A stretch of 64,000 bases of DNA from Blastobasis lacticolella (lineage: Eukaryota > Arthropoda > Insecta > Lepidoptera > Blastobasidae), in contig LR990045.1 of the NCBI GenBank assembly GCA_905147135.1, forward strand, positions 18,514,173 through 18,578,172, read 5' to 3'. Both the position numbers and the translations under genes were made by a program. Shown here in pieces: positions 24,124 through 36,558 of the stretch. Within the stretch, counting starts at the first letter, position 1. Each line of letters begins with the position of its first letter. Under the pieces are notes generated by a model. It made no database searches and was not told where the DNA came from. It saw only the letters and a list, made by a program, of their open reading frames with translations.

Positions 24124-24838
24124 ATGTCTGCAAATTTTGAATATTTGAGGAACGACCGCCTGCAGTCATACTTGTACGAATTTGGCAATGAGAACGCAAT
24201 GATGCGTTATGAAAAATATATGGCGAGTTGTGAGCGGGTAAGTTCTATTCTCTTTTATTTGTATTAATTCTCTTGGTTAAAAGTAAAATGTATTTTTTTA
24301 ATCGCTAACTAGATATCATCAGAACAAAATTTGTTGCCATAATTATAACTTATGACATTCTTGGACATTTGACTATGGCGATTTACATGATAAACATTCA
24401 TCATTGTCGGTTACCCTAACACTGCTTTTTTTATGTTGTGCATATTTTTCATTTTGAATGTATTTTAATCTTCATAATGTGATATAAATATGTACAAAAT
24501 AACTAGCAATAAAAGTGCTGTTGTCTTTCTAGATTTAGATTCATTTTGACTTGTCGATTTATCGTTCCTGTAATTGTCGTCAGGCGGAGACATGGTTTAG
24601 CCGCTACGAAAAGGTTCCAGCTGATCCGCCGCCATGTGGGAATTATCATTTAGTAGCTAAACCCCACCCGTACGAGGCTACAGTGAACATAAGACCATCG
24701 GATCCGTACTTTTGTGTGCCAGTCTTGGTACGCAAAAACAACGGATCAAAAACACCTGCTTCCGCTGAACCAGATCCGGATCCAAAGTTCTGCGTGCCAA
24801 TTTTAGGACCCAGAACTTTTAGCGTTGAATTTCACTGA
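24124..24838 (+). CDS. 122-aa gene, copy in unit 4
   Basis: Exon 1 is 24124-24237 and exon 2 is 24584-24838. The first codon of exon 2 is GCG in place of GTG (valine to alanine). The AG acceptor is unchanged. Confidence 0.55.
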
Positions 24839-27800
24839 TGATATGTAAGTATATTCTTACTACAATTTTTCATTTGTTTGTTGATTTTAAAATGTTTGTG
24901 TATATTAAACATTAATTATATTTTGGAATATAGTACAAAAAACACTATGTAGATATAAATGCGTAGTAACTATTTATTGTTTATGAAATAATATATTTTT
25001 TAATACAAGACATAAAATCAGTAATGTTAAATATATTTTTGATTCTGTTGTAAAATTCTAATTTGGAGATTATTGCATTGACTTTTATATTTTTATTTTT
25101 ATCTACAGGTGAAAATATGGCTGATATGGCAGGCACTGTTGACCATGGCCATGACTTAGTGATGACGACACAGCCACACCCTGTGCACAGAGTCCCTGGT
25201 TTCAGGGCAAATGTGCCATAATGGCACAAAAATATCTCCATGATCGTCGAAACCAAGCAGTGGGCGTAAAGACCTCGAGGAATTCTTATCACCATCACCG
25301 CCACCATCACAGTTCCAAGTATTATCTTCCGCTATTTCAAATACTAGGCCCTATATTATTGAAGTCTCTAGTTCCTTTTATAACATATCCTTTTAAAACA
25401 ATTTAAAATTCTATTTCTTTCTATATATTTCCCTACTAGTATTTCCCTAGTACATTCTATAACGAGCAGTGTAGTATTATTATTTAGTGTTAGTAGTAAT
25501 ATTTCAGCGATATTTTTGTAAAGCTTTGTTTTTTCTTAATATTTTGATAGTTACTGTGTTAAGTCTTAATATTTTTGTAATAAGACTATAAATAAATTTG
25601 TATCCTAATTTTTTAATTTTCACTTATTTTAATTTATTATACATACATATCCAAGCGTGGGTGCCAGGGAGTTTTTTGACACACATGATACTATAAGTGT
25701 CAAACTCCTACTCGACTCCTACCTAACCAGGTATATGAGCCTCTTTGATACCTCTATATTTTGTGGCATTTGCCTTATTAGCCATGGAACATTACAGGAA
25801 AATTTCTTAGAACAGAGAATAATCGAGTATATTTTTCTTACACTATTAACAAATACTTTGTTGTTAGTTGTAGAATAGACTTCGAATCAATTCATATTCC
25901 TAACAAAGCACACGACAACATAATAATCTTTAGTTAGCGCTTTTTTCACGAACAGTTAAACAGAAGTGTGTGAAAGTGTGGAAATTAGGACAGATGTCAG
26001 AATGAGGTGAACAGTAGGTACTAAATATATTTACATACAGTCAAAAACTATTTAAAGTCCCGTCTTGCTACCATCGTCTACCAATAGGTAGAGATAGTTC
26101 ATCTCAACATTAATGTATGATGACGGAGTTGGATTTGGGTTGGTAAGAGTGTGTGACGGTTTATCTCAATAGTCATCTAAGGGACAATATAAAGGAGAAA
26201 ATAACACTTATTATGACATAACTTTAATAGTTAGACATATACTGTCAAGACACTTTTTGTAGATAATGATGTGTTCTGCAAAGTCGTAGTACATTATTTT
26301 GTTCTATCATCAATAGTTTTCGCAGCACACGCGATGTAAGGAATTGTTTGGGTATTTTTTTACACTTTGGGTTACATTATTGGAGTTTTATTAATGATCT
26401 GTAAATGTTTAGAAAATATTATATAGCCTTTGTCACCCGGGGATAGTGTAGCTTCCCAACGGTGACAGAATTTTTGAAGCCTATTCAATACAAACAAACG
26501 AAAAATCAAACATTTCCTCTTTATAATATTAGTATAGATTGGTATTTTTTTCTAAAAATATTCTGGTTAACCAAAACCCATGATTACACACAATAAGAAT
26601 TTAAAGTTACAAATATATTCAATGATTATTGCACAACGATATCATCGCTAACATTGTCAATGTCGTGGTACAGGGCATAAGGTAATATCAGCCGACTCAA
26701 CTCATACAAAAACCGAATAAGTACGACACAGCATGAACTAGATCGAGTTGAGCGAAACAATAGTTTAGTTTGCATTACATTGAATTTACGATTAAGATTG
26801 TTAGAAAAAAAAAGTTAATTTTTCATTTTAATTAGTTGAGACCATAATAATTCAATTACTGGTGACCAAAAAAGCCTCCATTTTTAATATTTGCCCCGGT
26901 CCTAGGATAAACACTGTATATTTTCGTAATATAGCCCTCATTTGAAATATTTTTTTTTTTATAATCCGATGTTACAGAATACAGACCCAGCAATTGTATA
27001 GCAATTCGTTAAAATTAATTTCTTATCAATAACAATTAGATTCCAATCATTAGTTAAATGCCACAAAAAGTAGATAGATATGTAGGTAAGTATACTAAAC
27101 AATTTAAATGAACAGGACAATTTAATTAATGTAATTTTAATATCGTCAGAACCAAGATAACAACGGCGGTATTGGTAATTGGGCGGTATTCTGCAGGAAA
27201 TTTTTAAAATATTTATAAGGTTTTTATTTCATTGAAATTCAGAATATATCAAATTTACAAATATTTATGATCCATTAAATACTTCTCTTAATAATTTTCA
27301 AGAACCTCTCAGCAAGCTATGGCTGCTACTTTTAGCCGCCGCACTATTGCTATGTTCGAAAAATATTTAGAATTCTATAAAGAATTTGACATAAATAGGG
27401 GATAGTTCTTAGATAAATATTATGCTGTTAATTCGACAAAGGGTGTTGCAATAACATTGTCAAATGTCGCTGACATATAGAAAGCCAAGGATCCGTCCCT
27501 TCAACTTAATCGACTTTTTGGACCCCCATATAATTCCGTCGTCTGACGTTATCCGTGCTTTTGACCACATCTTGGCCTATGCAGACGGGTACCGTACATA
27601 TACTGTTGTAAGTCATCTACTCTGTATTTTCAAAGGGCAAGTGTAATAAGAATAGTCCTCTCAACCGCAGGCGTGATTCCTAAACAACTGCATCAATCAA
27701 TAAAGACTTCCACCTTACCAAATTTTACTACTCCAAAGGAATCCTCGCTAGTAACACAATATTATTATACATGACACACACTTACTTGGTTTTGGCCTGT

Positions 27801-30800
27801 GGGTGCCATTAAAGTTACCAGTACCAGTTCAGTACTGAGTGGAATAAATCCTTGAAATAAATAACATTATATAATAATTGTGTTCAGGGCTTGTGACGAA
27901 ATTCCTCTATGAGCACACAATAATACCACAATACTTGTAAAATTGAAAGCCAGGTAAGTAGTTAAATGGTAGGTGTAGATAACGACAGGTATAAAACCGG
28001 AGGAATACATAATATTCTCACGAAACGAGCATTGTTCGGGGGTAAGGAAAATTATCGGGATAGATAGCGTTAGGTAAGAAAGTTTTTAGAAAGCTATAAA
28101 TACAGAGTCACTTTATTAGAATTGGGAATTTGTTTAATGATCTCGAATTACTCTTACTTTAGGTGTTACTTTCGCATGGATATTGCTTTTGAAAAATCGT
28201 AAAAACAATTCAGATTTTAAAAAAGTTTTGTTATACGTGTTTTAGTTAATTAGATGCCAGCTAAACAAATATCATACGCAAAATGCCACTAACGGCGCTG
28301 AGCAATGGACCTCCTTACTGTCGACACAATATATTTTGACCAACTACCGATGGTGCATTTGCAGGAGCCGATTAAACTATTATAGCTATATTAATATATC
28401 TATAAATTTTATACAGGCTGTAAAATTATTATTTATTATTTTATATTCATAAAAGTGTTGCAAAATGATTAAAAAGATATCTAACCTAACCTAACCTAAC
28501 CAGGTACCTGCGTACCTTCCTGCTGCAAACTAGTTAAAGTCACTCACTTACCTTCTTATCTATTGTGATTTCTCATCTTCGTATCTATCTTAAGAATTGT
28601 ACATTCGGTTGAGCGCCAGCGAATTTATAACAATAGAAAAGCTTTTGTTGTGTTTTCTTAAGGAAACACTTGGCTCAACGTATTGACAGTGAAACTTTAC
28701 TTCAATAGAACTAGTTTCTTTGGTATTTTGTGGTCTTTTAGAAATCCCTTTATCTACTTATAATAAAAAAAATTAACTGAATATTTGGTTGTGTTAATTC
28801 TGTCCCATATCTGATTCAAATAGAATTAAGATCATAAACCAATAAACTATTTATTAAATACACGTTCTGTTACGCTCTGTTTACCTTGCTATGACGATTT
28901 ATTATGATTACTTTGTTACAGTTTATCTGTGAATGAAATCATATCACATCTGGAAGAAGAAGACGATGTTCTTGCCGCAGATATTTACATCACACCCCCT
29001 TGTGGCAATAAAAGTGATGAAGATAGTGGTGACGAAGAGGGCTGTGACATAAATAATTTGTCGAAAAACCAACTTCTAGCTGAAGCTGAATTCAGAGCCA
29101 CTGTATCATCGCAGTATGCCATAGATCTTGTGGATGATTTCTCAAATAATCAATTAGCCGAAGCCTCAACGAGTAACCGAAACGAAAATGTATAAACATA
29201 ATTTAAAGATATTATCATATTTATTAATATCTGCACATATTGGTGATATATTTGGAATCCAACCGGTATGTCTAGTATGTAAAATTATATTTAAAAAATT
29301 ATTTGACAACCACTCCATACTGGCGGTCGCTTTTACTAAGTTTATGGCTCTGGATACTGCGATTCCACCCCGTGGTAAGTACGAACAAAATGTTTGCCAT
29401 CATGACATCGATCTATGGTTTGTTACTGCTTCACAACTTCACATCAACTTGAATATAATAACAAAAGGTATTAAAATTATATAGAAAATAACGTCTCCAT
29501 CGCCAAAGAGAAATAAATTAATAAAATTAACAAAACCAAAAGGTATGTTAAGAAATACATATTTCGTAGACCATTTAAAATAATGGTCGCCTCCAAACAA
29601 ACATAGTATCGTCTCTTTTTCAGAACATAATATAATGAATTGCAATAACATAAGGAGATTACATTAAAATTTTAAATTAATGTTTCAACGACGAACAGTT
29701 GTTTGAAAAGGATTCGTAATAACCGTTAGTAAAAATATAACTATTCATCAGGGCAAGGCCCTACACACCGTCTAAAATCTCTTCTCCTTTTTTCGTGTCC
29801 TGAATACACCATCATATCGTTTTGAGATTGGTATCGTATTAATGATCAAACACCTGACTGTAAAGCTGTGTATAGCGTTGGATAGTTACATTATGTTACA
29901 TTACATATGTGTAACTTTCCACAATACTGAAAGTTATAATTTTTGTTTTAATAACTATAGTCGTGGCCGTGTGGTGTCCGGCAGAATAAAATAAAATTAA
30001 CCCCTTATATTAATGGGTGTCGTATAAGGCGACTGAAGTTTCCGAGTCAAAAGTTCTGGAGTCTTCATAGGTTTCAAAATGAGCAGCAGCGTTTTTAATT
30101 TCTATATATATAACCCTGTGATATTCAACTCACATGCCATGCGCGGAGATTATGGCAATAACCTCCCATCTCGAGGCTATACGTCCACCAGTGGATGATG
30201 AATTATAGTCGTATTAAAATAATTCCGAATAAAGAACGACAAAGAAAGCGTGCAAATGTGGTAAATAAACATAGAAAGGTCAAAGTCCAGCGAGTGAAAA
30301 GGACAGCGTATAGAACAACTATAATAACAATTAGTGCTTTCCTTATCACTCGCATTAGTCATCCAGGTACGCTAGCGCTCGTTAAATAAGCAGCGTTGCC
30401 GGTCTGGTTTACCAGTCGCTATTCGCCTTTGCTTACGAGTGCATCTAGTGATTGATTCGTTTCTTGTTTAGTAAAATACTTTTTTTAGAATGTCTGCAAA
30501 TTTTGAATATTTGAGGAACGACCGCCTGCAGTCATACTTGTACGAATTTGGCAATGAGAACGCAATGATGCGTTATGAAAAATATATGGCGAGTTGTGAG
30601 CGGGTAAGTTCTATTCTCTTTTATTTGTATTAATTCTCTTGGTTAAAAGTAAATTGTATTTTTTTAATCGCTAACTAGATATCATCAGAACAAAATTTGT
30701 TGCCATAATTATAACTTATGACATTCTTGGACATTTGACTATGGCGATTTACATGATAAACATTCATCATTGTCGGTTACCCTAACACTGCTTTTTTTAT

Positions 30801-31163
30801 GTTGTGCATATTTTTCATTTTGAATGTATTTTAATCTTCATAATGTGATATAAATATGTACAAAATAACTAGCAATAAAAGTGCTGTTGTCTTTCTAGAT
30901 TTAGATTCATTTTGACTTGTCGATTTATCGTTCCTGTAATTGTCGTCAGGTGGAGACATGGTTTAGCCGCTACGAAAAGGTTCCAGCTGATCCGCCGCCA
31001 TGTGGGAATTATCATTTAGTAGCTAAACCCCACCCGTACGAGGCTACAGTGAACATAAGACCATCGGATCCGTACTTTTGTGTGCCAGTCTTGGTACGCA
31101 AAAACAACGGATCAAAAACACCTGCTTCCGCTGAACCAGATCCGGATCCAAAGTTCTGCGTGC
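24798..31163 (+). repeat. Tandem unit 5, complete
   Basis: Uninterrupted 6,366-bp unit, very close to unit 1 and to the backbone of unit 6. It has the CCTAACCTAACCTAACC form near 28485 and GTTGTGTTTTC near 28648, both shared with unit 6. Confidence 0.97.
28922..29484 (+). pseudogene. piggyBac-like remnant, copy in unit 5
   Basis: Unit-1 frame form, ending at 29195, then the decayed second frame to 29484. Confidence 0.6.
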
Positions 31164-31204
31164 CAATTTTAGGACCCAGAACTTTTAGCGTTGAATTTCA
31201 CTGA
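30490..31204 (+). CDS. 122-aa gene, copy in unit 5
   Basis: Exon 1 is 30490-30603 and exon 2 is 30950-31204. The protein is the same as copy 1 by eye; one silent difference (TAC for TAT) is visible in exon 1. Confidence 0.55.
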
Positions 31205-32261
31205 TGATATGTAAGTATATTCTTACTACAATTTTTCATTTGTTTGTTGATTTTAAAATGTTTGTGTATATTAAACATTAATTATATTTTGGAATATAGT
31301 ACAAAAAACACTATGTAGATATAAATGCGTAGTAACTATTTATTGTTTATGAAATAATATATTTTTTAATACAAGACATAAAATCAGTAATGTTAAATAT
31401 ATTTTTGATTCTGTTGTAAAATTCTAATTTGGAGATTATTGCATTGACTTTTATATTTTTATTTTTATCTACAGGTGAAAATATGGCTGATATGGCAGGC
31501 ACTGTTGACCATGGCCATGACTTAGTGATGACGACACAGCCACACCCTGTGCACAGAGTCCCTGGTTTCAGGGCAAATGTGCCATAATGGCACAAAAACA
31601 TCTCCATGATCGTCGAAACCAAGCAGTGGGCGTAAAGACCTCGAGGAATTCTTATCACCATCACCGCCACCATCACAGTTCCAAGTATTATCTTCCGCTA
31701 TTTCAAATACTAGGCCCTATATTATTGAAGTCTCTAGTTCCTTTTATAACATATCCTTTTAAAACAATTTAAAATTCTATTTCTTTCTATATATTTCCCT
31801 ACTAGTATTTCCCTAGTACATTCTATAACGAGCAGTGTAGTATTATTATTTAGTGTTAGTAGTAATATTTCAGCGATATTTTTGTAAAGCTTTGTTTTTT
31901 CTTAATATTTTGATAGTTACTGTGTTAAGTCTTAATATTTTTGTAATAAGACTATAAATAAATTTGTATCCTAATTTATTTATTTATTTATTTATTTAAC
32001 TGTTTATTGTACACAATAATGATATACAGAGAAATATAACAGAACAAAAGACACAACAGGCGCTGCTTATTTCTAAAAAGAAATTTCTTCCAGCAGGCCT
32101 ACAGAAGAGAGATGTTTAACTAAAGTAACGCAGATACGACGTGCACAATAATTGAATATATAAATACATAAATATATTATATTATAATATATAGGTATAT
32201 AAAGCTAATATAAATAGACATATTATTAAAACAAGCTATATAAAATACATACATATATAAG

Positions 32262-35222
32262 TTATGGACTAGACAGTGAAAGATAATATTCCTTGACCCT
32301 CTTTTTAAATATAGACAGTGACTGACTGTCACGCACATTATGTGGCAGTGAGTTCCATAGTCTCGCCGCATGGACAGTGAAGGAATAGGAGAAGAAATCG
32401 GAATGATGGATAGGGATGGATAACAATGATTTAACATTGGACCGACAAGGCTTGTCTTGGGCCCGGGAGAAGTGGAAGGAGCTGCGGAGATATGAGGGAG
32501 CAGAGGGATTGTTGAGGATATTGTAGAGCATAGAAAGGACATGAGCGTTCCTGCGATAACGAATCGGTAGCCACTTGAGCTGCGATCGATAAAGAGAGAT
32601 ATGATCATATTTTCGTAGACCAAAAATAAACCTTATGCAGACATTTTGCAAACGCTCAAGTTTGTTTAGTAGCTCTTCTGTGGCATCCAAATAGCAAGAG
32701 TCAGCGTAATCTAGGATAGGGAGAAGGAGGGTTTGGACAAGAGAGATCTTAGTTTGTATAGGTAAGAGGCTTCGGAGGCATTTGAGCGAGTGAAGTGAGA
32801 AATGTAATTTCTTACTGACCTCGTTGACATGTGAAACCCAAGAAAGATTGGAGTCTAAGATCACCCCAAGATTTCTCGCCGACTTACTGATCGGGATTGG
32901 GATATCATCATAAAATAACTGAGGTATTATTATGTCAGAGCCTAGTCGCCTGTACATATGAGGGCTCCCGATGAGTAATGCTTGCGATTTCCCGGGGTTA
33001 ACCAGTAAACCAAATGACTTGGCCCAAACAGAAATTCGTTCTAAATCGGCATTAATAAGAGCAAACGCTTCAGCAACATCAGAAATTTTGCAGTGCCGGT
33101 AAACTTGCAGATCGTCGGCATATAGGTGAAAGTTAGAAGAGATGACAGAGGTGACAGTGTTAATAAATACGGAGAAAAGGAGAGGAGAAAGAACACCGCC
33201 CTGAGGAACGCCCGCAACGAGGTCCCGCCAGTCAGAAGAGGCCTCATCAGAGCGGACCCGCTGAGAACGACCCCGCAGATAGGAGTCAATCCACAGTAAG
33301 GCAGAAGGAGAAACATTAAGTGAGCGAAGAGTAGCGAGAAGAACGTCGAAGTCTACAGAGTTAAAAGCGCTGCTAAAGTCAAGTAGTGTTAAAATTGTCA
33401 GTGACTTGTCCTCCATTGCGAGACGTATATCATCAGTGACCTTTAGCAGCGCAGTGACAGTACTGTGACCTGGCCGGAAACCAGATTGAAAAGATGATAG
33501 GAGACTATTCGATGTAAGATAGGTGGAGAGTTGGCTGTGGACGATGTGTTCGAGGACTTTGGAAAGGTAAGGAAGTAGAGAAATGGGACGAAAATTGGAT
33601 AAGGAGATGGGATTGGAAGTTTTAGGAAGAGGTATAACCTCAGCACTCTTCCAGGCCGATGGGAAACAACCCGTAACTAAAGAATAATTAAAGATGTGAC
33701 TAAGTATGGGTAGGATTTGTGGGAGTAGGAGGGAGATCATGCGGCAGGAAACACCATCGTTGCCTACAGCTGTAGAAGTGATGGAAGAAAGATGTTTTTG
33801 AACGTCCTCCTCTACGACAGTGGTGAAGTGGAAAGATGAGCAAAGAGGGCGTGACTGGCCGTCCAGTTGCGCAATAGTGCGTGCCTTAACCTCGGGTTCC
33901 AATATCACTGGCGGCGTGGAGAAGTGAGTATTGAGGGCGTTTAGGTCGAAAGAGGTATTGCGCGGCTCTACTGATTTGCCTATGCCAAGTGTTTTAAGAA
34001 ACGACCAAGTTTTCGAAGAGGATGACCCGATTATGGAACTATGGATATGACGCCTCCTGGCATCTCTACAGAGACGGCTACAAAGATTTCTGTAGTATTT
34101 ATACCTGTCCAGTTTTTGATCTGAAGGGTATTTATTGTAACGACGTTTGGCGCTGTCACGTTTGGTCATCATATCCCTGATATCTTGCGTGATCCAGGGA
34201 GCTGGAGCATGTTTTAGTTTTACTTTTTTTACAGGAGCATGAGTGTCATATAGTTGAAATATGCGTGACTGAAACTCCTGAATCTTGTCGTCAATGTGGC
34301 CAGCATCGAAGACGGCACTAAAATCGATATTGGTTGCATCACGCCTCAAAGCCTCCAGGTCAATGTCTCTAAAATTACGCAGGTACTTAAATCTAGTTTT
34401 AGGTTTTGGAGTGCGGGTTTTATATGAAAGGTACACTAAATCGTGGTAGGAAAAGGGGGCGGGAAGTTGACCATGGATAGAAACTTTGTCTAAAGAGGAA
34501 GTGATAATGAGATCTAGAAGAGAGGGATTGCAATTAGGGGAATGATGCGTGGCCGCTAGCGGGAGAATATGCAGGTTGACCGAGGACAAGAGAGACTGTA
34601 ACTTCTGAGTGCGAACATCTTTTTTAAGTAAGCAGGTGTTAAAGTCGCCAAGGATGAGAACATGCTCATAACTAGGGCACATATTGCACAGTAGGTTCTC
34701 GAGGGAATTGAAGTAATCAACGCGCAGAGAAGGAGAATAAAATACAGCAAGCAGCATTTTCTTGTGTTGGAGAGAGATTTCAATAAAGAGATGTTCAGCA
34801 GTACCAGAATATGCGCTTGGAGAAACATTGACTACTGTGTGAGTGATATCCTCTCGGAGATAGATAGCGACGCCACCGCCTCCCTTGCCCGTTCGGTCGT
34901 TGCGAATGAGAGTAAAACCTGGGAGTGGGAATCGGGAAGAAGGGAGAGAAGGTTTGAGAAAGGACTCTGATATAAGGACGGCATCGACATGACTGTTGCC
35001 AAAGGAAGCCACTAGATCGGCGTAATGGCTAGGAACGCTCTGTGCATTTATATGAACTACATTAAAATTGTTAGGAAATTTGGAAAAGGTAGCCTTCAAC
35101 TGTTCATGCACCGAGAGAGACACGGAACCATCACCGTCGCTGTCCGAATCGGCGCTGTAAAAATCGTCAGAAGATGAGGAGCAGGAGAAAAAATTATTAG
35201 CGATATCCTGTACATTGTCCAT
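32262..35222 (-). CDS. LINE ORF2: APE-type endonuclease and reverse transcriptase
   Basis: 986 codons, intact. An endonuclease of the exonuclease-III/APE fold covers roughly residues 50-270, with INAQS, SESF, LGDFN, DLIITSS and SYHDL at the usual order and spacing of the active-site motifs. The RT covers roughly 490-760, with PISLLPYLSKVLEHIV, GFRPGHST, LLDFSSAFNSVD, GVPQGGVLSPLLF and LYADDLQVY, the YADD box near residue 701 holding the catalytic aspartates. The C-terminal region ends in the conserved LWNSLPHNVRDSQSLSIFK block. It nicks target DNA and copies its own RNA at the break. No stop or frameshift is visible, so the copy could be competent. Confidence 0.93.
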   Translation of the reverse strand: MDNVQDIANNFFSCSSSSDDFYSADSDSDGDGSVSLSVHEQLKATFSKFPNNFNVVHINAQSVPSHYADLVASFGNSHVDAVLISESFLKPSLPSSRFPLPGFTLIRNDRTGKGGGGVAIYLREDITHTVVNVSPSAYSGTAEHLFIEISLQHKKMLLAVFYSPSLRVDYFNSLENLLCNMCPSYEHVLILGDFNTCLLKKDVRTQKLQSLLSSVNLHILPLAATHHSPNCNPSLLDLIITSSLDKVSIHGQLPAPFSYHDLVYLSYKTRTPKPKTRFKYLRNFRDIDLEALRRDATNIDFSAVFDAGHIDDKIQEFQSRIFQLYDTHAPVKKVKLKHAPAPWITQDIRDMMTKRDSAKRRYNKYPSDQKLDRYKYYRNLCSRLCRDARRRHIHSSIIGSSSSKTWSFLKTLGIGKSVEPRNTSFDLNALNTHFSTPPVILEPEVKARTIAQLDGQSRPLCSSFHFTTVVEEDVQKHLSSITSTAVGNDGVSCRMISLLLPQILPILSHIFNYSLVTGCFPSAWKSAEVIPLPKTSNPISLSNFRPISLLPYLSKVLEHIVHSQLSTYLTSNSLLSSFQSGFRPGHSTVTALLKVTDDIRLAMEDKSLTILTLLDFSSAFNSVDFDVLLATLRSLNVSPSALLWIDSYLRGRSQRVRSDEASSDWRDLVAGVPQGGVLSPLLFSVFINTVTSVISSNFHLYADDLQVYRHCKISDVAEAFALINADLERISVWAKSFGLLVNPGKSQALLIGSPHMYRRLGSDIIIPQLFYDDIPIPISKSARNLGVILDSNLSWVSHVNEVSKKLHFSLHSLKCLRSLLPIQTKISLVQTLLLPILDYADSCYLDATEELLNKLERLQNVCIRFIFGLRKYDHISLYRSQLKWLPIRYRRNAHVLSMLYNILNNPSAPSYLRSSFHFSRAQDKPCRSNVKSLLSIPIHHSDFFSYSFTVHAARLWNSLPHNVRDSQSLSIFKKRVKEYYLSLSSP

Positions 35223-35712
35223 ACAATACTTATAGATAAATATAAACTAAAATATGTAATACGAAAAATATCTACCAAGATTACGAATTAATATTACGCA
35301 ATATCATCACCACCGACCGCAGCGTGCTGGAAGATTATAATAATTTTAATACAATAATAACAAAAAAAGAAAAATGCTTTAACACCACACCAACACAGGC
35401 AGGTTTAAGTATCCAGACCGAAAAAAAAAAAAAACCAGTTTAAACATAACTAGCATTAATAAAACGCAGATGAGAAAAAAAAAAGAAAATAACGTCAATG
35501 AGAGTAGCTGTCATGAGTGTCAAAATTAAAAGTAAACAAACATTGTTGCAAAATTTAAATACAAATGACCTACAATATTACAAAAGAATAGATTTAAAAT
35601 CACCGACATTTAAACTAGAAAATTTTATGATAAATTTAGGGTATTAATTGAGTGACCGAACAGAAAGGAAAAGTGAAAGATAAGTGTATAGCAAATCATG
35701 CAAAAGCTAACC

Positions 35713-36558
35713 CTACTTCCTTGCTCTTCTCGCCATCGGAGCAGCTGTAGGCTTCGTCGCAGCGATTTTACTTTTAGGAGCCGGCGCCTTGACAGCCCCC
35801 GCCTCCGGCAGTTGATCCTTGGTAGTTCCAGTGGGCGGCGCAGGGTCCCTAGCGTTCGGGAACTGAGTAACCAGGGATTGAAACTGAGCAGTGGTCTCAA
35901 TTTTCGTGCGCGACTTGTTGGGAAGTATTATGGCGATCTTCCCATCCACCGACCAACAGTTATTGACTCCGAAGTGCTTGCGGGCTGCCATAAATAGATC
36001 GTGTCTGGACTTAGTCAAAAATTCTGATACCACGATACCAGTACCCTTGAGCGATGTTTTAGAGTCCCACACTACGCGCCGGGTCTCCAACTCACGGAAG
36101 CGCACAAGGATCGGGCGAGGCTTGTCGGTGGAGATCCCCAACCGGTGGCAGGATTCCACATCACCAGTGCTAATATCCGACACCTGCATCTTGTCTGCTA
36201 TCACTTTAACCACAACGTCACTGACCTTTTCCTCCTTTATTTCAGCGACGCCATGGAATAGTAGGACCTTCCTGCGCAGAAAAGCCTCATGCCGGTCCAG
36301 GCCCAGTTCCAACGATCCAAATCGAATGTTGAACTTCAAGAGAACTTGCCAAACAGACTTCGTAAACTCTGCAAATTCTTGGGGCAGTGCAGAGATATCT
36401 GTTGATGATGATGACTTGGATGGTGATGAAGCGGTTGCCTTCTCCAGTCTATCCTCGAAGCAGGTCATTCGTGCAAGCAGCTCGGCGACACTATCATTAG
36501 CAGAAAGCTGGGATGGTTCCATAGTGTAGTGATGGTGCGGATGCAGTGAAAAGTGCAC
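35713..36558 (-). CDS. LINE ORF1: RNA-binding protein with L1-ORF1-like RRM region
   Basis: 281 codons. A better start may be the second ATG at codon 13 (MEPSQ), after a histidine-rich leader. The N-terminal third looks helical and coiled-coil-like. An RRM-like region follows (RKVLLFHGVAEIKEEKV to RPILVRF), then a C-terminal domain with LFMAARKHFGV and KIAIILPN, as in L1-type ORF1 proteins. The tail is rich in lysine, alanine and proline. It would coat the element RNA in the ribonucleoprotein that carries ORF2. It lies upstream of ORF2 in the same orientation. Confidence 0.85.
   Translation of the reverse strand: MHFSLHPHHHYTMEPSQLSANDSVAELLARMTCFEDRLEKATASSPSKSSSSTDISALPQEFAEFTKSVWQVLLKFNIRFGSLELGLDRHEAFLRRKVLLFHGVAEIKEEKVSDVVVKVIADKMQVSDISTGDVESCHRLGISTDKPRPILVRFRELETRRVVWDSKTSLKGTGIVVSEFLTKSRHDLFMAARKHFGVNNCWSVDGKIAIILPNKSRTKIETTAQFQSLVTQFPNARDPAPPTGTTKDQLPEAGAVKAPAPKSKIAATKPTAAPMARRARK

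Larger units (their letters stand above)
16389..24797 (+). repeat. Tandem unit 4, with the 411-bp segment and a LINE insertion
   Basis: Full phase range, lengthened by the 411-bp segment (20058-22081 including the insertion) and a 1.6-kb LINE within it. It has the most private substitutions of the units seen (for example GTCACGACAC near 17838 and TTAATAAAT near 17179), so it appears the most diverged copy. Confidence 0.95.

Noticed and set aside
35891..36529. 212-codon plus-strand frame over LINE ORF1
   Set aside because: Antisense shadow of ORF1, with no independent support.
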